Notes under the pieces: model-generated | Told to the model about the DNA's origin: nothing | Database searches by the model: none | What the model saw: the letters and a program-made list of their open reading frames with translations, nothing else | Part shown: positions 1-6,172 of the stretch, piece after piece | How the letters are laid out: every line of letters begins with the position of its first letter | Position numbering within the stretch: position 1 is the stretch's first letter | Source of the DNA: Intrasporangium_A sp039812505 | Lineage (GTDB): Bacteria; Actinomycetota; Actinomycetes; Actinomycetales; Dermatophilaceae | Reading direction: 5' to 3' | Assembly (NCBI RefSeq): GCF_039812505.1 | Contig: NZ_JBDIAQ010000180.1 | Location: 1 to 6,180, forward strand | Length of the DNA: 6,180 nt | Position numbers and translations under genes: made by a program

Positions 1-84
1 GGGCCCGATCCGCCCGTGCGACCTGACCGGCGATGTGACCATGGGCCCGATCCGCCCGTGCGACCTGACCGGCGACGTGAGCAC
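1..84. repeat. Two-copy 42-bp tandem direct repeat
   Basis: Positions 1-42 and 43-84 are two adjacent copies of a 42-bp unit that differ at only three positions (unit positions 34, 39 and 42). The array touches the window edge, so more copies may lie to the left. A loose match to the start of the unit continues at about 85-103. The unit length is a multiple of three, so each open frame carries a 14-residue repeat. One plus-strand frame with GC-rich third positions stays open to a TGA at 152-154, overlapping the end of the phosphatase gene. No start is visible and the peptide is repetitive, so I read the array as intergenic repeat DNA rather than a gene end, without excluding the latter. Confidence 0.85.
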
Positions 85-111
85 GAGCGCGACCCGCCCG
101 CCCCGGCCGGG

Positions 112-1227
112 TCAGCGGCGCCAGATCGTCACGACGGCCCGGTCGTCGCCGTGACCCGCGGCCGCGTGGTCGCACAGGCGCTGCGCGAGCCCCTCGAAGC
201 CCTTGGTCACGAAGAACTCGGCCCGCCCGAGCATCCGGTCGACCCCGTCGTCGAGAGCCGTGTCGCGAGCCTCGATGACGCCGTCGCTGTACATCACCAG
301 GGCATCGCCGCGGCGGAGCCAGCCCTGCTCACGGGGGTAGCTCGCGTCCTCGATGACCCCGAGCAGCGGCCCGCGGCCACCCGCGAGCATGGTCCACCGG
401 CCGGAGCCGGCCGAGAACTGGGCCGCGGCGGGATGGCCGGCGTAGCCGATCGAGAACGCGCCGGTCTCCAGGTGGATCGCCACGTGCACGGCCGTGGCGA
501 ACCCTTCGGGCCAGCGCAGCCGCAGCAGGTGGTTGTTCGCCGACCGCAGGAAGCCGCCCTCGCTCATCTCCCCGAGCAGCCCGCCGAGCGCGCCGGACAG
601 CAGCAGCGACCGGGTGCCGGCGTTGCGGCCCTTGCCGGACACGTCGACCAGGGCGATCTCGAGGAGTCCCCCGTCGGTCGACCGGGTCGCCACCACGAAG
701 TCGCCGGCGAACCGGTCGCCGTAGGCCGACTCGAGGGCGACCTCGGCGCCCCAGGTGCGCGGCAGCGGAGGCAGCTCGCCCTGCGCCCGCAGGCGGTCGC
801 GCATGTCGACCAGCATCGACTCGCCCTTGACCCCGACCAGCCCCACCTTCGAGCGGGCCCGCGAGAGCCACAGCATGAGCATCATGAGCACGGCGAGCAC
901 GAGGATGGTGCCCAGGGTCGCGGCCTTCCGGTCTCCGAGCAGGATCCCGACCAGGACGATGTCCGCGGCGACGACCCCGAAGACGACCAACAGCGGGACC
1001 GGCTGGAGGAACAGGCCGGCGCAGACCACGATCAAAGCGAAAGCGGACCACGGCATGTAGTCCGGCCAGACGAACACGGCCAGACCGGTGAGCAGCACGG
1101 AGCCCACGAACAGGACCACGAGCCCGATCCGTGAACGCTCGAGGCGCGAGGCGAAGCTACCCATCCATCGAACCTGCCGACCCGTCGTCGGCCGAGGCTG
1201 CCGGACCAGGACGGTGTGCGTCGCCAA
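112..1227 (-). CDS. Membrane-anchored SpoIIE/PP2C-family serine phosphatase
   Basis: This 371-residue protein has an N-terminal membrane part and a C-terminal SpoIIE-type (PP2C-like, metal-dependent) phosphatase domain. Four hydrophobic segments are visible at about residues 34-53, 60-75, 77-97 and 103-122, followed by a charged linker and the catalytic domain from about 160 to the end. The acidic metal-binding positions expected in the family are all present: D176 in AGDF, D195 in DVSGKG, D315 in YSDGVIEA and D361/D362 in GDDRAVV; AGHP (263-266) is also conserved. The common GDFYD motif reads GDFVV here. The TTG start is chosen because a GGGAG lies 7 nt upstream; the ATG at codon 22 has no comparable site. 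In this family such enzymes usually dephosphorylate anti-anti-sigma (STAS) proteins in partner-switching pathways. No PAS, GAF or HAMP sensor, and no STAS or anti-sigma gene, is seen here, so the substrate is unknown. It is the last gene of the minus-strand run, 61 nt after rpiB, and is likely active. Confidence 0.93.
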   Translation of the reverse strand: MATHTVLVRQPRPTTGRQVRWMGSFASRLERSRIGLVVLFVGSVLLTGLAVFVWPDYMPWSAFALIVVCAGLFLQPVPLLVVFGVVAADIVLVGILLGDRKAATLGTILVLAVLMMLMLWLSRARSKVGLVGVKGESMLVDMRDRLRAQGELPPLPRTWGAEVALESAYGDRFAGDFVVATRSTDGGLLEIALVDVSGKGRNAGTRSLLLSGALGGLLGEMSEGGFLRSANNHLLRLRWPEGFATAVHVAIHLETGAFSIGYAGHPAAAQFSAGSGRWTMLAGGRGPLLGVIEDASYPREQGWLRRGDALVMYSDGVIEARDTALDDGVDRMLGRAEFFVTKGFEGLAQRLCDHAAAGHGDDRAVVTIWRR

Positions 1228-1234
1228 GCCTTCG

Positions 1235-1242
1235 CTCCCTTC
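1235..1242 (-). promoter_or_regulatory. Ribosome binding site that fixes the TTG start of the phosphatase
   Basis: Read on the minus strand, this stretch is GAAGGGAG, with its GGGAG core 7 nt before the TTG at 1227-1225. No ATG or GTG in this frame has a better-placed site, so the rare TTG start is preferred. It lies in the 61-nt gap between rpiB and the phosphatase gene, which has no obvious terminator. This is consistent with co-transcription and separate translation initiation. Confidence 0.7.
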
Positions 1243-1288
1243 GCGGATGCCCGTTGCGAGGATCCAGTTCAGGGTCTGCTGTCGGCTC

Positions 1289-1771
1289 TCAGTCTTGCGA
1301 CGCCCCCGGCCGAGCCGGCAGCTCGCCGCTCTTCTCGTATGCCGTCACCATACCGAGGCGACGTACGTGCCGCGGCTCATTCGTGAAGTCGGTGGCCACG
1401 AATGTGTCGACGATCCGGGTGGCCACCTCGGCGCTGGTGAAGCGGGCGCCGATCGAGACCACCTGCGCGTCGTTGTGCTGGCGGGCGAGGGCGGCGAGCT
1501 CGGGCTCCCAGGCGAGCGCGGCCCGGATCCCGGTGACCTTGTTGGCCGCGATCTGCTCGCCGTTGCCCGATCCGCCGAGCACCACCCCGAGCGAGCCGGG
1601 CTCGGCCGCCACCGCTGCTGCCGCGCGCAGCACGTACACGGGGTAGTCGTCGTCGGCCTCGTACTGCGCCGGGCCGTGGTCGACGACATCGTGGCCGGCT
1701 CCGGTCAGGTGCTCGACGAGCACCGCCTTGAGCTCGTACGCCGCGTGGTCGCCGCCGATGTGGATGTGCAT
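1289..1771 (-). CDS. rpiB: Ribose-5-phosphate isomerase B (RpiB/LacAB family)
   Basis: This 160-residue cytosolic enzyme should interconvert ribulose 5-phosphate and ribose 5-phosphate in the non-oxidative pentose phosphate pathway. The fold signature starts at once with HIHIGGDHAA (D8, H9). The active-site loop reads GGSGNGEQIAANK at 66-78: S68 and E72 sit where many other bacterial RpiB proteins have the Cys-containing GTGIG loop. This is the M. tuberculosis Rv2465c type, in which glutamate serves as the base. H99-N100, R110 and the phosphate-binding basic cluster RHVRR at 134-138 are also present. Length matches the mycobacterial protein (about 160). The ATG has a good AAGGAG 4 nt upstream (1776-1781). 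Only 21 nt separate it from the reductase gene upstream, so the two are almost certainly co-transcribed. The C-terminal tail after about residue 147 is the least conserved part, as expected for the family. Confidence 0.97.
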   Translation of the reverse strand: MHIHIGGDHAAYELKAVLVEHLTGAGHDVVDHGPAQYEADDDYPVYVLRAAAAVAAEPGSLGVVLGGSGNGEQIAANKVTGIRAALAWEPELAALARQHNDAQVVSIGARFTSAEVATRIVDTFVATDFTNEPRHVRRLGMVTAYEKSGELPARPGASQD

Positions 1772-1792
1772 GGGACTCCTTGTCGTCAGGCG

Positions 1793-2410
1793 TCAGTCGA
1801 GAATGGGGCCGGTCGTACGGGTCCGCTTCAGCTCGAAGAAGCCGGGCGTGCCGGCGACCAGGACGCAGCCGTCCCAGAGTCGCCCGGCCTGCTCGCCCTT
1901 GGGCGCCGGGCTGACGACGGGCCCGAAGAACGCGACCCCCTCGACGGAGATGATGGGCGTGCCGACGTCGGTGCCCACCAGGCTGATCCCGCGGCGGTGG
2001 CTGCGCCGCAGCGCGGGGTCGACGGTCTTGTGATGGGCGACCCTGCCCAGCTCGGCGGGCAGGCCCACCTCGTCGAGCGCCTCGGCGATGACCGCGTCGA
2101 AGTCGTGCATCCTGCGCCGGTGGATCCGCTCGCCCATTGCGTCGTAGAGCGGTTTGACGACCGTCTCACCGTGCCGCTCGGCAGCCGCGACGATGACCCG
2201 CACGGGTCCCCAGGCGTTGTCCATCAGCTCCCGGTAGGCGGCGTCGAGGTCGTGCCGGTGCTCGTTGAGCACGGCCAGGCTCATGACCGACCACGTCACG
2301 TCGATCGGTCGGACCTGCTCGACCTGCATGAGCCACCGGGAGGTCATCCACGCCCACGGGCAGATCGGGTCGAACCACATCTCCACGTGCTGTCGCTGGT
2401 TGGCTGTCAT
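1793..2410 (-). CDS. DsbA-fold reductase of the mycothiol-dependent nitroreductase Rv2466c family
   Basis: This 205-residue cytosolic thioredoxin/DsbA-fold protein closely resembles M. tuberculosis Rv2466c (about 207 residues). The shared features are a WFDPxCPWxWxTSRW start (12-26), VMSLAVLNE (42-50), AWGPVRV (66-72), GTP with a likely cis-proline (150-152), GVAFFGPV (158-165) and the C-terminal FFELKRTRT (191-199). Rv2466c is reduced by mycothiol/mycoredoxin and can reduce nitro compounds; it is induced by thiol stress in mycobacteria. The active site here is C17-P18-W19-A20, so the second (resolving) cysteine of the CPWC motif in Rv2466c is alanine. The only other cysteine is C182. A monothiol mechanism is therefore expected. 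The ATG is the only sensible start: an in-frame TGA lies 12 nt upstream and the N-terminal length fits the family. The ribosome binding site is poor (GAGG very close to the ATG). It is the first gene of the minus-strand run, divergent from pepN. Confidence 0.93.
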   Translation of the reverse strand: MTANQRQHVEMWFDPICPWAWMTSRWLMQVEQVRPIDVTWSVMSLAVLNEHRHDLDAAYRELMDNAWGPVRVIVAAAERHGETVVKPLYDAMGERIHRRRMHDFDAVIAEALDEVGLPAELGRVAHHKTVDPALRRSHRRGISLVGTDVGTPIISVEGVAFFGPVVSPAPKGEQAGRLWDGCVLVAGTPGFFELKRTRTTGPILD

Positions 2411-2578
2411 GGCCTCATCATGTCAAACCGGCCCGTCCACACCGCTGGGGACAGACGGTCGGGAGGGCTCACGTCTCGTGCGAGGATGAGTGCCGGACCG
2501 GACCGTCCGCGAGGTGCGACGCCGCAGCCGGCCAACTCCGCTCGCCATCCCCCTCGCCACCCCAAGGAGGCCACCCTC
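2411..2578. promoter_or_regulatory. Divergent intergenic region between the reductase and pepN genes
   Basis: These 168 bp must carry the promoters for the minus-strand reductase-rpiB-phosphatase run and for pepN. I see no clear -35/-10 pair on either strand. A TGTCAA/TTGACA at 2421-2426 is too close to the reductase ATG to be its -35 box. GAGGAT at 2482-2487 is only a weak -10 candidate for pepN. A short perfect inverted repeat, CGGAC-C-GTCCG at 2499-2509, preceded by a direct CGGAC at 2494-2498, is a possible regulator site 70 nt before the pepN start. No GGAA/GTT pair of the SigH type that drives Rv2466c in mycobacteria was found. Confidence 0.55.
2564..2570 (+). promoter_or_regulatory. 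Ribosome binding site that fixes the GTG start of pepN
   Basis: AAGGAGG lies 8 nt before the GTG at 2579-2581. This near-perfect site decides the start, because the reading frame itself stays open for almost 1.5 kb further upstream across the genes on the other strand. The resulting N-terminus (PGTNLTRDEAARRAEL) matches the start of actinobacterial PepN proteins. Confidence 0.9.
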
Positions 2579-5143
2579 GTGCCCGGCACCAACCTGACCC
2601 GTGACGAGGCCGCCCGCCGCGCCGAGCTGCTCCGCGTCGAGAGCTACGACGTCCGGCTCGACCTCACGACCGGTCCCGAGACCTTCCGCACCACCGCCAC
2701 GGTGACCTTCGAGTGCACGCAGCCGGGCGCGGACACCTTCGTCGACTTCATCGGCGAGTCCGTGCAGCACGTCACGCTCAACGGCGAGCCGCTCGACCCG
2801 GCGCAGGTCTTCCGGGACTCGCGCGTGGCGGTGTCCGGCCTGCAGGCCGCCAACGTGCTGACGGTCGAGGCGACGGGCCGTTACACCAACACCGGCGAGG
2901 GGCTGCACCGCTTCGTCGACCCCGTCGACGGCGAGGTCTACCTCTACTCCCAGTTCGAGGTGCCGGACTCGCGCCGGATGTACCCCGTCTTCGAGCAGCC
3001 GGACCTCAAGGCCAGCTTCCGCTTCACCGTGACGGCACCGGCCCACTGGAAGGTCGTGTCGAACTCTCCGACCCCGCAGCCGACCCCGGCGGGCGTCGCC
3101 GGCCACCTCGAGCGGGCCACGTGGGCGTTCGAGCCGACCCCGCGGATCTCGTCGTACATCACCGCGCTGATCGCGGGGCCCTACGACGAGGTGCGCGACG
3201 AGGTGACGACCCGGGCGGGCGTCATCCCGCTCGGGGTGTTCTGCCGACGCTCGCTGCGGCAGTACCTCGACGCGGACAACATCTTCGCGACCACCAAGGC
3301 CGGCTTCGCCTTCTTCGAGGAGGAGTTCGACCAGCCCTACCCGTTCGCCAAGTACGACCAGGTCTTCACGCCCGAGTACAACATGGGGGCTATGGAGAAC
3401 GCGGGAGCGGTCACCTTCACCGAGGTCTACGTCTTCCGCTCCAAGGTCTCCGAGTCGAAGGTCGAACGCCGGGCCCTGACCATCCTGCACGAGCTGGCCC
3501 ACATGTGGTTCGGCAACCTCGTGACGATGAAGTGGTGGGACGACCTCTGGCTGAACGAGTCGTTCGCCGAGTGGGCCTCGACGACGTGCCAGGCCGAGGC
3601 CACCGAGTGGGTCGACGCCTGGACCACGTTCGGGACGGCCGAGAAGTCCTGGGCCTACACCCAGGACCAGCTCTCCTCCACGCATCCCATCGCCGCCGAC
3701 ATGCGTCACCTCGAGGACGTCGAGGTCAACTTCGACGGCATCACCTACGCCAAGGGGGCCTCGGTCCTCAAGCAGCTGGTCGCCTACGTCGGCCGCGAGG
3801 CCTTCGTGACCGCCCTGCGTGCGTACTTCTGCACGCACGCCTGGGGCAACACCACGCTCGCCGACCTGCTCGGCGAGCTCGAGCGGGCCTCCGGCCGCGA
3901 CCTCGCCGCATGGGCCGGGCTCTGGCTCGAGACGGCCGGCGTCAACACCCTGCGCCCCGAGCTCGAGCTTGCCGACGACGGCACCTACCGCTCCTTCGCG
4001 GTGCGCCAGACGGCTCCCGACGAACACCCGACGCTGCGGCCGCACCGGCTCGGCATCGGGCTGTACACCGTCGTCGACGGGCGCCTGCGGCGCGACGCCT
4101 ACCACGAGGCCGACATCGACGGCGAGCTGACCCCGGTCGGCGAGCTCGTCGGGGTCGTGCAGCCGGACCTGCTCCTGCTCAACGACAACGACCTGGCCTA
4201 CGCCAAGATCCGCCTCGACGAGCGGTCCCTGGCCACCGCCCTGTCGCTGCCGCGCGGCTTCGGCGAGTCCCTGCCCCGCTCGCTGGTGCTGGGCGCGGCG
4301 TGGGACATGACCCGCGACGCCGAGATCCCGGCCCGCGACTTCGTCCGCCTCGTGCTGGCCGCCCTGCCCGGCGAGCGCGACTCGACCCTGCTGCGCGTCC
4401 TGCTCGGGCAGCTGCAGACCAGCGTGACCCTCTATGTCGCCCCCGAGCGCCGCGCCGAGATGCAGGCCCTGCTCGCGACCGCGCTGCGCGAGCTCGCCGA
4501 GCGGGCCGAGCCGGGCAGCGACGCGCAGTTCCAGCTCGTCGAGGGATGGGCCGACTACACCGTCGACCGGCGCGACGCCGACCGGTTCCAAGCCCTGCTC
4601 GCGGGCACCGAGCAACTGCCCGGCCTCGAGGTCGACACGGAGCTGCGGTGGACCCTCGTTCAGGCGCTGGCCGCGCTCGGCGTCGCGGACGAGCAGCGGA
4701 TCGACACCGAGCTGCGGCGCGACCCGACCGCGACCGGCGAGGAGCGCGCGGCACAGGCCCGCGCCGCCCGCCCGACCGCCGCGGCCAAGGCCGACGCGTG
4801 GGCCCGGGCCGTCGAGCGCAACGACCTGCCCAACCAGATGGTCGAGTCCATCGCTGCCGGCTTCCGGCGCGTCACCGACCCGTCGCTGCTGGCCCCGTAC
4901 GTCACGCGCTACCACGACATGCTGGTCGGCGCGTGGGAGTCCCGAAGCGTCGCGATGGGCGAGCGCGTCGTCGGCGGGTTCTACCCGTTCCGGCTCGCCG
5001 ACGAGTCGCTCCGCCAGGCCTCCGACGCCTGGCTGGACGCCCACCCCGACGCGCCGGCCGGCCTGGTGCGGACGGTCGCGGAGAACCGTGACGCGATCGC
5101 GCGGGCCTTGCGCGCGCAGGCGAAGGACGCCGACGCCCCCTGA
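2579..5143 (+). CDS. pepN: Aminopeptidase N, M1-family zinc metallopeptidase (actinobacterial type)
   Basis: This 854-residue cytosolic enzyme should remove N-terminal residues from peptides during protein turnover. The domain order is typical: an N-terminal beta domain (about 15-200) with the substrate-anchoring YSQFE (Q125, E127); the thermolysin-like catalytic domain with GAMEN at 270-274, the zinc site HELAH at 304-308 (H304, E305, H308), the third ligand E327 in WLNESFAEW and the transition-state tyrosine Y390 in GITYAKG; then the C-terminal ERAP1-like helical domain, from about residue 533 (NDNDLAYAKIRL) to the end. All catalytic residues are present and no frameshift is seen. Length is close to M. 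tuberculosis PepN Rv2467 (about 860). There is no signal peptide. It starts at GTG behind a strong AAGGAGG and is transcribed divergently from the Rv2466c-like gene, as in M. tuberculosis. The channel gene follows 38 nt downstream on the same strand, but a stable inverted repeat lies between. Confidence 0.98.
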   Translation: MPGTNLTRDEAARRAELLRVESYDVRLDLTTGPETFRTTATVTFECTQPGADTFVDFIGESVQHVTLNGEPLDPAQVFRDSRVAVSGLQAANVLTVEATGRYTNTGEGLHRFVDPVDGEVYLYSQFEVPDSRRMYPVFEQPDLKASFRFTVTAPAHWKVVSNSPTPQPTPAGVAGHLERATWAFEPTPRISSYITALIAGPYDEVRDEVTTRAGVIPLGVFCRRSLRQYLDADNIFATTKAGFAFFEEEFDQPYPFAKYDQVFTPEYNMGAMENAGAVTFTEVYVFRSKVSESKVERRALTILHELAHMWFGNLVTMKWWDDLWLNESFAEWASTTCQAEATEWVDAWTTFGTAEKSWAYTQDQLSSTHPIAADMRHLEDVEVNFDGITYAKGASVLKQLVAYVGREAFVTALRAYFCTHAWGNTTLADLLGELERASGRDLAAWAGLWLETAGVNTLRPELELADDGTYRSFAVRQTAPDEHPTLRPHRLGIGLYTVVDGRLRRDAYHEADIDGELTPVGELVGVVQPDLLLLNDNDLAYAKIRLDERSLATALSLPRGFGESLPRSLVLGAAWDMTRDAEIPARDFVRLVLAALPGERDSTLLRVLLGQLQTSVTLYVAPERRAEMQALLATALRELAERAEPGSDAQFQLVEGWADYTVDRRDADRFQALLAGTEQLPGLEVDTELRWTLVQALAALGVADEQRIDTELRRDPTATGEERAAQARAARPTAAAKADAWARAVERNDLPNQMVESIAAGFRRVTDPSLLAPYVTRYHDMLVGAWESRSVAMGERVVGGFYPFRLADESLRQASDAWLDAHPDAPAGLVRTVAENRDAIARALRAQAKDADAP

Positions 5144-5163
5144 GCGTGGCAGCGACCGCCGGG

Positions 5164-5200
5164 TGGGCGGCATACGTTTGAATGGCTCGTATGCCGCCCA
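5164..5200 (+). repeat. Perfect 13-bp inverted repeat spanning the mscS start
   Basis: The arm TGGGCGGCATACG (5164-5176) is the exact reverse complement of CGTATGCCGCCCA (5188-5200), with an 11-nt loop between. The centre falls on the A of the proposed mscS ATG at 5182; the second in-frame ATG (5191) lies in the right arm. As RNA it would form a strong hairpin 20 nt after the pepN stop codon. It could be a terminator without a U-tract, a translational control hairpin or, as DNA, an operator. A -10-like TACGTT (5173-5178) overlaps the left arm, but no good -35 box is found 16-18 nt upstream, so the promoter is only a weak possibility. Confidence 0.8.
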
Positions 5201-6114
5201 GCTCGCCGCCGTCACTCACCTGGCCCGGGGTGCGTGACTGGCTGCTCGGCGCGCCGGTCCAGGTCCTCGTCGTAATCGTGGGGGCGGTGGTCGTGCGGTG
5301 GCTGCTGCTGCGCCTGGTCGACCGCGGCGTGGCGACGGCCACCAGCCGGCGGGCCCAGCGCCTGGCCGAGCTGCCCGGGCTGACCGGGCGGGCGCTGGCC
5401 GAGGCGACCGGCGTCAGCAACGCGCGTCACGTGCAACGCGCCCGCACCATGGGGGCCGTGCTGCGCAGCGTCATCACCGTGGTCGTGGGCACGATCGCGC
5501 TGCTGACCGTCCTGGCCATCGTCGGCATCCCCCTCGGCCCGATGCTCGCGTCGGCGGGGATCGGCGGGGTGGCCCTCGGTTTCGGGGCGCAGAGCCTGGT
5601 CAAGGACTTCCTGTCGGGCATCTTCATGATCATCGAGGACCAGTACGGGGTCGGTGACGTGGTCGACACCGGCGAGGTCGTCGGCACCGTCGAGGACGTC
5701 TCGCTGCGGGTGACGCGGCTGCGCGACGCGCAGGGCGTGATGTGGTACGTCCGCAACGGCGAGATCATCCGCATCGGCAACAAGTCGCAGGGCTGGTCCA
5801 CGGCGATCGTCGACATCCCGATCGCCTACGACGAGGACCTCGAACGGGCCCAGTCGATCATCCGGCAGGTCGCCGCCGACCTGGCCGGGGAGCAGGAGTG
5901 GGAGCGGACGCTGCTCGAGCCGCCCCAGGTCGTCGGGGTCGAGTCGATCGGCGGCGGTGCGATCACGATCCGGGTCCTGGCCAAGTGCGTCGCCGAGGGC
6001 CATTTCGGGCTGCAGCGCGAGCTGCGGGAGCGGATCAAGGTGGCCTTCGACGCAGCAGGGGTGCGCGGCCCGGCCGCACTGCCGCTGCCGCCCTACGGAT
6101 CCACCAAGCCCTGA
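5182..6114 (+). CDS. MscS-family mechanosensitive ion channel
   Basis: This 310-residue inner-membrane protein belongs to the small-conductance mechanosensitive channels, which open on membrane tension and release solutes during hypo-osmotic shock. Hydrophobic segments lie at about residues 26-46 and 93-115. They are followed by the Gly/Ala-rich pore helix 119-150, whose GIGGVALGFGAQSLVKDFLSG section is the family signature. The beta domain follows (about 151-205, with DQYGVGDVV and the RNGEIIRIGN motif), then the alpha/beta C-terminal domain to about 293 and a short Pro-rich tail. It has three membrane passes, like E. coli MscS, with a longer loop between the first two. The start is uncertain: ATG 5182, ATG 5191 (codon 4) and GTG 5230 (codon 17) all lack a Shine-Dalgarno sequence, and the first two lie inside the 13-bp inverted repeat. 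The first ATG is kept as the longest choice. Read-through from pepN is possible, but the hairpin may insulate it. Confidence 0.94.
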   Translation: MARMPPSSPPSLTWPGVRDWLLGAPVQVLVVIVGAVVVRWLLLRLVDRGVATATSRRAQRLAELPGLTGRALAEATGVSNARHVQRARTMGAVLRSVITVVVGTIALLTVLAIVGIPLGPMLASAGIGGVALGFGAQSLVKDFLSGIFMIIEDQYGVGDVVDTGEVVGTVEDVSLRVTRLRDAQGVMWYVRNGEIIRIGNKSQGWSTAIVDIPIAYDEDLERAQSIIRQVAADLAGEQEWERTLLEPPQVVGVESIGGGAITIRVLAKCVAEGHFGLQRELRERIKVAFDAAGVRGPAALPLPPYGSTKP

Positions 6115-6116
6115 CC

Positions 6117-6142
6117 GGGGTGCGGGGTCGGGGTAGGCCGGG
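6117..6142 (+). other. G-tract cluster with G-quadruplex pattern just after the mscS stop
   Basis: GGGG runs at 6117-6120, 6124-6127 and 6130-6133 and a GGG at 6140-6142 are separated by loops of 3, 2 and 6 nt. This meets the common four-tract G-quadruplex rule on the plus (mRNA-like) strand, starting 2 nt after the stop codon. It may act as a 3' structure for the channel transcript. Such patterns also occur by chance in GC-rich DNA. Confidence 0.45.
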
Positions 6143-6172
6143 TCGCCGGTCATGGTCAGGTCGCCGGTCATG
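6141..6172. repeat. 14-bp direct repeat with 18-bp period, related to the left-edge repeat
   Basis: GGTCGCCGGTCATG occurs at 6141-6154 and again at 6159-6172. Read on the plus strand from 6152, 23 of 28 bases match the minus strand of the left-edge unit read from 42 down to 15. The two ends of the window therefore carry the same kind of element, each pointing outward. The window ends at 6180, so the full extent is not visible. No gene can be supported in 6115-6180. Confidence 0.65.

Noticed and set aside
101..111. CCCGGCCGGG palindrome after the phosphatase stop as a terminator
   Set aside because: It has no loop and no U-tract, and such GC palindromes are common by chance in this composition.
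16..1134. 372-codon open frame on the plus strand over the phosphatase gene
   Set aside because: It is the antisense shadow of a phosphatase with complete catalytic motifs; its translation is low-complexity.
2421..2426. TTGACA on the minus strand as the -35 box of the reductase gene
   Set aside because: It lies only 10 nt before the ATG, leaving no room for a -10 box and transcription start ahead of the gene.
1088..2578. Upstream extension of the pepN reading frame to a 1351-residue protein
   Set aside because: The extension runs antisense to two well-supported genes and most of a third's leader, has no family resemblance, and the GTG at 2579 has a strong ribosome binding site and the correct PepN N-terminus.
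2411..2578. SigH-type promoter as described for Rv2466c in mycobacteria
   Set aside because: I found no GGAA-type -35 element paired with a GTT -10 element on the minus strand of this region.
2423..5215. 930-codon open frame on the minus strand opposite pepN
   Set aside because: It is a typical antisense shadow in GC-rich coding DNA, with low-complexity Arg/Gly/Val-rich translation and no recognisable domain. The sense frame encodes an intact M1 peptidase.
5212..6171. 319-codon open frame on the minus strand opposite the MscS gene
   Set aside because: The translation is rich in Asp, Arg, Gln and Pro without any domain, and the sense strand carries a complete MscS channel. Its apparent start is only the right-edge repeat read backwards.
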